In this document: piece after piece, positions 8,987 through 18,310 of the stretch
Layout of the letters: each line of letters opens with the position of its first letter
How positions within the stretch are numbered: position 1 is the stretch's first letter
Notes under the pieces: generated by a model
Told to the model about the DNA's origin: nothing
Databases searched by the model: none
What the model saw: the letters and a program-made list of their open reading frames with translations, nothing else
DNA from: Polychytrium aggregatum
Taxonomy: Eukaryota; Chytridiomycota; Chytridiomycetes; Polychytriales
DNA length: 22,921 nt
NCBI RefSeq assembly: GCF_025602895.1
Contig: NW_026516555.1
Span: forward strand, 1 to 22,921
Reading direction: 5' to 3'
Translations under genes and position numbers: made by a program

Positions 8987-9319
8987 CTGAATAAAGTGTA
9001 TGACCATGAGCCGCTTCACTTGGATCAGCACCACAGCCATTATCGAGAGTGGGAAAGCACCTGGCCAGTATGATCCTGCTGTAAGCGGATTGGGCAGACC
9101 CAGTTGGGAAGGTTTGTGACGTCACCGAACCATATCTCGGCAGGTTGCTGGATCGATGAGCGGACCCACTTACCACTCTGGATGTAGCCGATGTTCACGT
9201 CTCGTTGCCGCACATCAAGCACTGCTGGCTTGCTCACCCTCGGCCTGGCAGCTTTGCTCCTTGATTACACTTGCATCTCGTATCCATTCATTTCTATCGC
9301 GTCTTGATCGTCACCTGGA
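8987..9319. other. Intergenic flank; polyadenylation-like signal and an unassigned minus-strand frame
   Basis: AATAAA at 8990-8995 could serve as the Fanzor polyadenylation signal. On the minus strand, 9237-9040 reads an open frame containing IGYIQSGKWVRSSIQQ and AEIWFGDVTNLPNWV. It looks protein-like but I recognise no family; it could be a gene remnant. The rest should hold the promoter of the next plus-strand gene. Confidence 0.4.
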
Positions 9320-12048
9320 ATGCAACTCAAGAACTATCCACTCGGGTTCAGGGACCATCAGGTACGATGCAACATCTCCACAGATTCTCGATAGGCGACA
9401 CTCCGGTTGATGCACTTATTCGCGACCTCAATTCTATGCATGCCTCCAGTTCCCATTAACTCGCACTGACGGCTACTTTCTCGTCTGCAGCTAGAAGACG
9501 AGTGGTCACGGTACGATAGATACTCCGAACGTGGGCTCTACATCCATGTCGCGTTTTCCCTCGTATACATTCTGCACCAGGTTGCCATCCAATTGTTTAC
9601 GACCTTCGATATATCTGGTGCGTCTATGCGATCAAATATCGAGTCCGGAGACAGAATATCTCGGGGCTCTGTGGGGTCCAAAATATCACCCGCTTGTCCT
9701 CGAGTCACATCTCCCCACATTATATCGTGGCCCACTGTGTATTAAACTCTATCCGCTGGTAATTTCCACTTATATGTCACTGAAACGACCAACGCAGAGA
9801 TTCCCGCGTGTTCGGCCTGTGCATTGCTTTTGCTCGCAAGTCTGATTCCAAGCTGGCTTTGGAATATCCGAACGCTTCACAATGAGCTGGCGATGGCCGT
9901 GTTCGTGTCGATTTCGGCAACCATCTTATGGACGATGGCCGAGGGCGGCTTGGCTTCAAACAAGGGCCTTGGCCTGTTTTGCATCCTGGCCATCTATCGT
10001 GGAAACACAGTCGCAATGCCTCCGCTACTGGTGCTCTTCGTCGTTGCCATTATTTCTATCGGGGAAATCGAGGACGCACCAATGTCTCCACTCAGCCGAA
10101 GTTCAATGTATTTGTTCTGGATATGCATCGGCTTCTTGGGAAGATTCCACTCATTCCATGGGGTATGCATACCATCGTCTGTCAACCGTAGTTCGGCGGC
10201 GCTACTGATGAAATTGATCATATGGAGACCATGTATCGCTCAACTATGCAACAAACTTGAAGCACTCATAAGCCATCTCCACAGGAAATAGCAAGACGGA
10301 AAACCTTTTGGATTGCAAGGACACTTGACGAGACACACAATCTGCCGCTTCCCCATCAATATCTTTGTGCCGAGATTCCTCGATGGTTCACGGAACGGAA
10401 TCTCAGCGGAGATTTTATCTACCCAATCGCTCAGTTTGCCCCGAAGCCACCGAGCCGGCGCTCGGGATGGACAAATTGTCTCCTCCGATTCTCAAAATGG
10501 GAACTCGAGATGGAATACAAAAGGTGACCAGCGCTGTCGGTGGCTGTGCAGCAGTGATGTGGATTGTTGGTGGATGTGTGGGGGAGGGTATGTGCAATGG
10601 ATGTACGTGTACGATGGGTGCATTGATGTGTGATAGATGCGTTGGTGCCGAGAAGTGTACTGCGTAGCGAAGTTCTCGTTGAGATGTTGTTGCGCGAAGA
10701 TTCGAGCGAATGCTTGTGCTGTTGGTATCCTGTGCTGTTGGTATCCTGTGCTGTTAGTATCCCTGTGCTGTTGGTATCGGAAATGTCCTCGATTATCTGT
10801 GATAGAATGGCAGATAACGTTGTTTGGAACTCTGGCTCGACTGTGGTCACCTATGATGCTATGGTTGCTCATTCCGCTCGTCGGCGGTTCGATGGGTTTG
10901 ATACGCTGCTCACTCACTTTGCCACCACCGCAATACCACAACACCACAACACCACAACACCGCAACACCACAACACCGCAACACCGCAACACCACTCTCA
11001 TTCCTCGATCGGTGGCCCGATCACATCTGCCGCCGACAACAGCGACTCGATCCCAACCTCGATTCGCCTCCACTTTGGCACCACCCTGATCAACTTGCTC
11101 TTCACACTTCCCACCATCATCCTCGACTACTACGCTGCTCAGAGTCTCGGCAATCCGCTGTTGATCACACTCACACGCTACCTGCTGGTCTACTTTCCAA
11201 TTGTCCTGGTCGTCCCGAGCGCTCTCCTGTCACTGACGTCGATCCGGAAGTCGGTCCAGGCCGTCCAGACAGTGATTGCGACGATCCACATCTGCAACAT
11301 CGGGGGATGCCTTGTCCGGCACGGACTGGTTCTGGTCTCTGGAGAATCGGGCCTGACACTGTTTGCGACAAGTCTCTCGCAACTGATCTTCTCGACATTT
11401 GTGGCATCGACATCGGGGATCTCGGTGCAAACTCTCGTTCCAATCGTCTGGCTATGCGTTTGTGCACATGCCGGGCTTGTTTTAGGATTGCCAAATGGAT
11501 TTGGCGACATTCGGTACAGCATCCTTATGGTTGCTGTCGTCGGGATAGTTGTGTCGGTCTCTGCCTCCATCAACGAACACGAACATCGAAAGCTCTTCTT
11601 TCTCGAAAAGTGGTCTAAATCATACCAGCCAAAGTCTCGGGAAGCCATTCAGTTTCCACCCGAATTTTCTGATTTCACCGAGTCGCAGTACTACTCAACA
11701 GTATCGAGCGAAAATTCGACTGGGTCAAAGTCTAGAAGAGAGTCTACCTTTTCCGATATGGATGTGTGGGGCTCACGCTCACTCGCGGCTTCCCGCAACC
11801 AAAGTGTACGGCGGCCCATGCCATTTCCGGCGCTCTATGTCGTCAATGCTTCGTCGATCAGTTCAGGGCTCGGTTCTACATCAAACGATATTGTGTATAT
11901 GGAGCGACATGACGGAGTACTAAGGGCCGTTCCAAGGGGAAATAGCCAGCACCGCTCGGAAGAAGCACAGCCAAAGTCGCAGATGGGCCCAAGTCCGATC
12001 GGAAGCGAGTGTTGCTCGGTAGTCGAAGAGCATATCCACCCAGAGTAG
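9320..12048 (+). CDS. Unrecognised polytopic membrane protein, about 671 aa (paralogue A), five exons
   Basis: Exons: 9320-9361, 9491-9617, 9798-10162, 10285-10523 and 10806-12048. All junctions are GT-AG and phases agree throughout. The ATG at 9320 is the first after an in-frame TGA at 9305. The N-terminal motif YPLGFRDHQ-LEDEW is followed by about six hydrophobic segments (for example IHVAFSLVYILHQ and PPLLVLFVVAIISIG). Next comes a soluble exon with RWFTERNLSGDFIYP, a His/Asn/Thr/Gln repeat loop, and about six more hydrophobic segments (INLLFTLPTIILDYYA, YLLVYFPIVLVV and others). The cytosolic-looking tail is Ser-rich and contains FPALYVVNASSIS. The 6+6 layout recalls membrane cyclases or transporters, but I see no catalytic domain and do not assign a family. 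The match in exon lengths with the next gene (42, 127/130, 365, 239) strongly supports this model. Confidence 0.75.
10715..10778 (+). repeat. 16-bp minisatellite in intron 4 of paralogue A, four units
   Basis: The unit is TGTGCTGTTGGTATCC, with one A variant and one extra C. Paralogue B has five units. The 16-bp step is not a multiple of three, which supports an intronic location. Confidence 0.9.
10935..10995 (+). repeat. Coding 9-bp repeat (CAACACCAC/CAACACCGC), paralogue A
   Basis: Encodes a low-complexity His-Asn-Thr-Pro-Gln loop (IPQHHNTTTPQHHNTATPQ) just before the second membrane bundle. It is identical in paralogue B at 14451-14511. Confidence 0.8.
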
Positions 12049-12822
12049 TGACATCGAGCTCCCGATGTGGACAGACCCAGGGCTGCCCGAATGGAGTCAC
12101 AGATGTTGCTACAGCTTTTCCAAGAGTAAACAGACGCCCGTATATCATGATTAGTGACTACGAATATTGAGCAGCGTTCATTACTGGACTCTCATTGAGT
12201 CGTTGCGCCAACCCTTACTTTCAATTCCGTCTTGGTTGGGATATCCGTGGATGCCGCGCGTCCACGACTCGCACCAACCAATGCAAATGTGCGATTATCA
12301 ACTTGCACACCGATATCATGTTCCCAGTTGCCCCACTTCGACGTGGTGGAAAGATATCATGAATGATAAATATGTAGATGCACTTTCATCCAAGAGCTAA
12401 AGCCATAAAGGCATGGATCGGCTTTCGCCAATGAATGAGGCTGGTAAATCGCTTTCAGAGTGGGGTAACATGCACACCTCTCTGAGACCAGTTCACGCTC
12501 GTTTTCTCGAGCCCTTTCATCGCTGACTTTCCCTGCACTCGATATTTGCAGGCAGTCCGCTGGCTCAATCAGGAGCTCCGTGGCCCCGCATCGCACCGTC
12601 ATCCGTGATACCAGATGCCTGTGTGATGCCTACGTCGCCACTGGCCCACTCGACAGCTCGACGTCAGGCTCGCAAACGCTGTCGTTATGCGTGAGCCGGA
12701 ACCATATCGCATTGTGGTGCTCGGGCATTTCTGGTTCTGGAAAGGTCCGCCAGCGCTCCGAACACTCGACTGCCAGTGCGCTCCAGACACTCAACTGCCA
12801 CCCATCCCTGCACGAGCACAGT
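12049..12822. other. Spacer between the two membrane paralogues
   Basis: I see no supported gene. An open frame runs in from 12580 in the same frame as the downstream start codon, but the ATG at 12823 is the one that aligns with paralogue A's start. The stretch presumably holds the 3' end of paralogue A and the promoter of paralogue B. Confidence 0.5.
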
Positions 12823-15570
12823 ATGCTGCTCAAGCGTTACTCGCTCCGATTCAAGGACTCGCTGGCAAGTGTGTTGATAGTTGCGACAGTATAGATGATA
12901 ATGAACGAGCAATGGAGTGTTGGTGTTTGACTGGTCGGCATGACCCACGCGAATGTTGGGGCGCTTCCAAACCGAAAGACTCTTCAGAATGCCTCCGCCG
13001 TTGTTCCGACGAAGGTGGCTCAGGCATCTTGCGTGGATACTATACCATGGACGTGCCGGCTAATATGTCGCCGTCGTCCGGCATTTGGAAACCGGTTTCA
13101 TTTACTGAACGGACAAGCAGCTGGAAGCCGAGTGGCAGACCTTCCTCAGCACCTCTTGGCATCCAGCTACGACAAGAAGTATACTATTCGGTCTCTGTGC
13201 GCTCTCTCGGGGAATCTTGATGCTCGTTCGGCAGCGTGCCGAGCCGTGGGGTGGGTACCACTGTGTCGAAACTAGCAGCTCGGTCGCTTGACCTTCGGTC
13301 CGAGGCATCTAATCGCTGTTTCAACCCGGCCTGCCGTTTTCAGCGATCATGTCATTGGCCTCAAGTACAGCCGTTTCCATAGCATCTCTCTTGTACTGCG
13401 CCAATAGAGCGGTCCAGAGTGTTCAGGAATCAGCTATCTTGCTGGCGGTAGCATGTTTCCTGGCTTCACGTTTATGGGAAGCAGCCACTCTCGCCCAGCC
13501 CATATGGAATAGCTCAGGTCTATTCGCAGTTGCTGCTATCAGTCAGAGATATCCTGCCACAGTCCATTGCCTACTTTCTATCGACCTTGTCGCCAACATT
13601 TTCGTGAGTGAGCTAGGCAATTCCGCCGAACCAGGGACGGTCCGCAGCGCCGCGTATATCGGGGCAGTACTCGTCGCGCTCTTGGGATGCATGGTGAGCT
13701 ATCGTCAGGTAGGCATCGCCGGCTGTGGTAGCTCAGAGCGAACTCAAAATCCGGCACGACTAATCAATGTACTCAATTCGATAGGAATGGACGAGCCGCA
13801 TGATATTCTGGGTGGCTCGCACAATGCACGAAACACGGCCGCAGTTTGGGCTCTCCGAAGCGGCGTTTTTGGAGCTATCACGGTGGTTCACGGAACGGAA
13901 CCTCAGCGGAGATTTTATCTACCCAATCGCTCAGTTTGCCCCGAAGCCACCGAGCCGGCGTTCTGGATGGACAAACTGTCTCCTCCGATTCTCAAAATGG
14001 GAACTCGAGATGGAATACAAAAGGTGACCAGCGCTGTCGGTGGCTGTGCAGCAGTGATGTGGATTGTTGGTGGATGTGTGGGGGAGGGTATGTGCAATGG
14101 ATGTACGTGTACGATGGGTGCATTGATGTGTGATAGATGCGTTGGTGCCGAGAAGTGTACTGCGTAGCGAAGTTCTCGTTGAGATGTTGTTGCGCGAAGA
14201 TTCGAGCGAATGCTTGTGCTGTTGGTATCCTGTGCTGTTGGTATCCTGTGCTGTTGGTATCCTGTGCTGTTAGTATCCCTGTGCTGTTGGTATCGGAAAT
14301 GTCCTCGATTATCTGTGATAGAATGGCAGATAACGTTGTTTGGAACTCTGGCTCGACTGTGGTCACCTATGATGCTATGGTTGCTCATTCCGCTCGTCGG
14401 CGGTTCGATGGGTTTGATACGCTGCTCACTCACTTTGCCACCACCGCAATACCACAACACCACAACACCACAACACCGCAACACCACAACACCGCAACAC
14501 CGCAACACCACTCTCATTCCTCGATCGGTGGCCCGATCACATCTGCCGCCGACAACAGCGACTCGATCCCAACCTCGATTCGCCTCCACTTTGGCACCAC
14601 CCTGATCAACTTGCTCTTCACACTTCCCACCATCATCCTCGACTACTACGCTGCTCAGAGTCTCGGCAATCCGCTGTTGATCACACTCACACGCTACCTG
14701 CTGGTCTACTTTCCAATTGTCCTGGTCGTCCCGAGCGCTCTCCTGTCACTGACGTCGATCCGGAAGTCGGTCCAGGCCGTCCAGACAGTGATTGCGACGA
14801 TCCACATCTGCAACATCGGGGGATGCCTTGTCCGGCACGGACTGGTTCTGGTCTCTGGAGAATCGGGCCTGACACTGTTTGCGACAAGTCTCTCTCAACT
14901 GGTCTTCTCGACATTTGTGGCATCGACATCGGGGATCTCGGCGGAAACATCTATTCCGATGATCCTCCTGTCAGCGACCGCATACATATTTCTCGCGGCC
15001 TTTCTCTCGCCTTCACACGCTCTCACGGTTCATGGCATCCAGGCCGAAGCCCTTGCTGCTCTCACAACTGTGATAACGGCCGGTATTGTCGAACATGGCC
15101 AACGGAGACTCTTCCTCATTCGTCGGTGTGCTGACATCATATCAAAATATGCAACCCAGCAGTCTGTTGTCGATCACGACGAGCTCTCGTCGGTGTCACC
15201 TATGAGTTCGCAAGTGCTATCGTCAAACAGCGACCCGATTCCCACATCCAAATCGTTTAAATCGTCGTCGAGCAAATCCTCAGCGCGGTACTCACGCTCG
15301 ATATCTGCTACTCAGTCGCTGGGATCCAAGGTGGCGCCTCAGCGTCAGTTCCCCCAGCTAGTCGTGGTCAACGCCTCGTCGATCTTGTTAGAATCTCCAT
15401 CGAGCAGCCAAATCTCGTTCCAACCCTCTCTCGGCATAGCAGATACGCTCACAAGAGACGATGTATACAGCACCGAAGAGATTGCCAGAACATCAGCCAC
15501 TTCCAACCAGGACCAAAGCAGCCCTCAGCAGAGCCCCGATCTCGGCTTGCCGACAGCACCATGCCTGTAA
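12823..15570 (+). CDS. Unrecognised polytopic membrane protein, about 674 aa (paralogue B), five exons
   Basis: Exons: 12823-12864, 13121-13250, 13344-13708, 13785-14023 and 14322-15570. Exon 1 (MLLKRYSLRFKDSL) aligns without gaps to exon 1 of paralogue A (MQLKNYPLGFRDHQ) and is the same length. Its intron starts GCAAGT, a GC-AG intron, and exon 2 opens LEAEW against LEDEW in A. The other introns are GT-AG. Exon 3 is 365 nt in both genes although the proteins there are strongly diverged. Hydrophobic segments again suggest 6+6 (RSILFGLCALSRGILML, YIGAVLVALLGCMVSYR; then the shared second bundle). The tail differs from A but keeps FPQLVVVNASSIL. Tandem position and common structure point to duplication of one ancestral gene. 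The function is unknown. Confidence 0.75.
14215..14294 (+). repeat. 16-bp minisatellite in intron 4 of paralogue B, five units
   Basis: Same unit as at 10715-10778, with one additional copy. Confidence 0.9.
14451..14511 (+). repeat. Coding 9-bp repeat, paralogue B
   Basis: Same His/Asn/Thr/Gln-coding array as in paralogue A, with the same number of units. Confidence 0.8.
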
Positions 15571-15713
15571 GCCAAGACGGGAACTGAACCGAGGGAACGG
15601 CTGACCATAATTCCCATCACCAAATCCACAATTTGGCCGATGGACCAGAGATTTATACACGATTCCTTTGTAATACTTTGCAATAACCACGAAGAGATCT
15701 GGAGCACACCGGC

Positions 15714-17799
15714 TCATGTCCAGATTCCATCGATGTTGAGATGGAATGATCGGAACTTGAGTTCTGGAACGGGCTGGTAGAATCCTGCAGAGCGTCGGGA
15801 GCAGGACCGGGTTTGTGAGAATGCGGATTGCCGTTACCCCGAAGACATGAAAGAGTGAGGCTGCAAACCCATACCTGGACCGGGCTTGCTGCCGTTCGGA
15901 TTGACTGGGAAGCGCGGCGAAGCTGATGCAAAGACATGGTTGGCGACTGGGCCCTTGTGCTGGACGGCGTCGGATGCCGATGCCAGCTCGTAAAAGCCTG
16001 GACCAGGCACGATGCCCTTGTGGCCGGAATATGGTCGCGGCGGTGCCTGGACGACACTGGTGAACTCGGACCTTCTCCTGGAGTGTTGAATCGCAGTGAT
16101 GACATCAGAAGACCAACGTTTGCTTTTTTTTCGTTCACAAAGCAAGCACACATCCGATTCGATATGAGCGCGATTCCGCCCGGGATTCATGGAGACAGCG
16201 ATGCTCACTTGGCAAGATTCCGCAATGGCTTGTTGATCAGCTCGTAGGAACCTGGACCAGGTGCGTTGGTTTTCCTGATCGAGAGAGACAGTGCGAGTGA
16301 GCGGGAGCGCTGCGTGTCATTGAATTGATCCCCTCGGACCAGTCGGGACTGTATCGTCGACAGTGCACCAACAACTTGTGGGCACAGATGAAAGGCAGGG
16401 GCCGAACGGATGGTTGACGCCGCATATAGATGCCAAGGGCGGTGTTGTGCTGGCATCGTTGCGGAAGTTGGGAGGGGATGCCACAGTCGTCCTCGACCCT
16501 GGCACACCGCGATCACTCTCCTCGACTTACTGGGACGACTGTTGCTTGCGAATGGTACTCTTGAATGCCGCAACAGCGCCTGAGCGATGCGTAATGTCCC
16601 GAACCTCGTAGGCACCTGAAACGAGGCCATCGTGAACACGAGGTCGCAGCAACTCCTCTTCACCCCTCCCCCAGCTTATTGACCGCCAAGGGTTCACATC
16701 ACAGTCATCCTATCGGCGATTCCGAACCAGCTCCAGGCGCCGCCGCTCCATCGACGCAAACCTGGCGGTGGGGCATCCCATCCGGGTGTGGCCTCTGGGC
16801 AGTTGATCTCGGACCGCCTCGTTTTGCTTTTGAACACAAATACAGCCCCAGACTCAGCAACATGGCCGGATTTAGTTGGAGGGGCAGCATCGTATTGGCC
16901 TGGTCCCGGCAGCGCCCGTCGCTTTGGGGCCGGCGCGGCAACAGGCTTTGCAAAGCTTGATGTCTTGGATGATGAGAGCGAATGGCTGTACCGAGGATGA
17001 CCCGAGACGTTGTATTGCCCAGGAGCGACGGGCAGAAACTCGAGCTCGGTCGGAGGCTTCCGAAAGCGTCGGAGCTGGGGACAGGCGAAAGATATCAGCC
17101 ACGAGTAACGAGCAGCAACAAACGCCCGACAGTTACATTCCCACGCTCGGTGCCATCACCAACGCCACCCTTCAAAGCGCTCATATCATTTGCGCGCTAA
17201 CTCCACTCGCAGCGGACACATCGCCAGGTCGGCAATCGTCGTCTTCCCAATTGAGGAGTGTCGGCAAGCAGATACCTTTGACGCGAACCCGACTCCAAAG
17301 CCCTTCTTGGATATCGACGCTTCGTCGATCAAAGCGATTCTGCTTGGCTTCTGGTAGTATCCAGGTCCCGGCAGCTCATTCTAAGCAAGTTGGGGGCGAC
17401 AGACACCCAAACGGAAACAAAGCGGGCGGGAAAAACAAAATTGGTCCATCAAGTTCACGAAGGCGGGATGGGCGAGAGCTGGTTTGGTCTGGTATGTGTT
17501 CGACGATCTCGCCTGCCAGGGCTGGTTTGGACCGTACCGGGTTGAGATCAAAGCGAGGCGCCGTCGAGTTGAATCCCTTGGGCTCTCGGTCGTCAAAGTG
17601 GAACGTCTGGAACTTGGTGGGTATGCTCGGAGGGTGCATGAAGAGCTTGAGATGCCTCGGCCCGCCTCCCGGCACGAGCGGCGCTGCAGGCCAGCGCGAG
17701 TATCAACGCAGGCATCGGCGTGAGTATCAACTTGGAGGGGATCAAAAATGCATACCGGTGCGGTGCGATTTTCCCGGCCCAAAAGTCGATCGTGCCCAT
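15714..17799 (-). CDS. Sperm-tail PG-rich repeat (STPGR/SHIPPO, ODF3-like) flagellar protein, multi-exon
   Basis: Proteins of this family bind or line ciliary and flagellar microtubules; in a fungus they imply motile zoospores. Exons I can read on the minus strand: 17799-17756 (MGTIDFWAGKIAPH); one ending at 17538 with FNSTAPRFDLNP; 17380-17276 (ELPGPGYYQKPSR); 17074-16762 (FLPVAPGQYNVSG, RRALPGPGQYDAAP); 16615-16531 (GAYEVRDITHRSGAVAAFKS); 16274-16209 (NAPGPGSYELINK); 16077-15875 (GIVPGPGFYELAS and SKPGPG); 15784-15714 (FYQPVPELKF to the stop). PG-P-G-x-Y motifs recur and often sit at exon borders. Phases agree for most junctions. The acceptor of the second exon and the exon or exons between 16531 and 16274 are unresolved. 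The gene lies 3' of, and on the same strand as, the glutamine synthetase gene. Confidence 0.82.
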
Positions 17800-18310
17800 A
17801 TACCTTTCGGCTCTCCTTTCTGCATCGTCATATTGTGGGTGGCGGAAGAGCGGCAAAGGCAACGACAGCAGTGTTCTGAGGACGCAGCGCTCCGTCCAAA
17901 AGGCAACCAGGCCGCTGCAAACTGCCTCGGCTCTCGCACGACGCTCTTGATCGGATCGTGATTCGCTGGGCTCGCTGGCTGGCCGATGACACAACAGAAC
18001 CAGCACTCTCGCATCGCATTGGATACGGTATTTGCTCGTGGACGACAACTCATGCAAAAGTAACGTCTTTACTTTGTTCACAGATGCTCACTTTGGAGAA
18101 TCCGGCGCACGGGCCAGGGGTGGGAGTGGCTCGTGCGCTGCAGATCAAGTTACTGAAAATATTTCACAACAGAAGCATCCCGGGCAAGGAGGCTCGGAGA
18201 CGCTGGAGTTTCACAGCTTGACTACTCAAGTTCGTGGCTCAAAACATATGAATGAATGGGGCGGGGGCGCTCAAGAAAATATGGGAATACGAGGCCGGGC
18301 GGCGCTGAGC
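17800..18310. other. Spacer between the glutamine synthetase and STPGR genes
   Basis: About 510 bp, presumably the 3' UTR of the synthetase and the promoter of the STPGR gene. An upstream extension of the STPGR frame is open through here but shows no domain. I see no other feature. Confidence 0.5.

Larger units (their letters stand above)
10382..11425 (+). repeat. Near-identical duplicated tract, copy A
   Basis: Matches 13882-14941 with only a handful of substitutions and one 16-bp unit difference. It starts in mid exon 4, spans all of intron 4 and ends within exon 5. Outside it the two genes are similar only at protein level. Confidence 0.92.
13882..14941 (+). repeat. Near-identical duplicated tract, copy B
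   Basis: Partner of 10382-11425. The offset is 3500 bp before the intronic minisatellite and 3516 bp after it. Confidence 0.92.

Noticed and set aside
10492..11073. Minus-strand frames rich in Cys/Val over the duplicated tract (also 13915-14589)
   Set aside because: They are produced by reading the CAACACCAC repeat and minisatellite backwards; the plus strand carries the phase-consistent gene.
12580..12894. An upstream-extended first exon for paralogue B ending at a GTATAG donor
   Set aside because: The start at 12823 with the GC donor at 12865 gives the same 42-nt exon length and an ungapped match to paralogue A, which the longer model does not.
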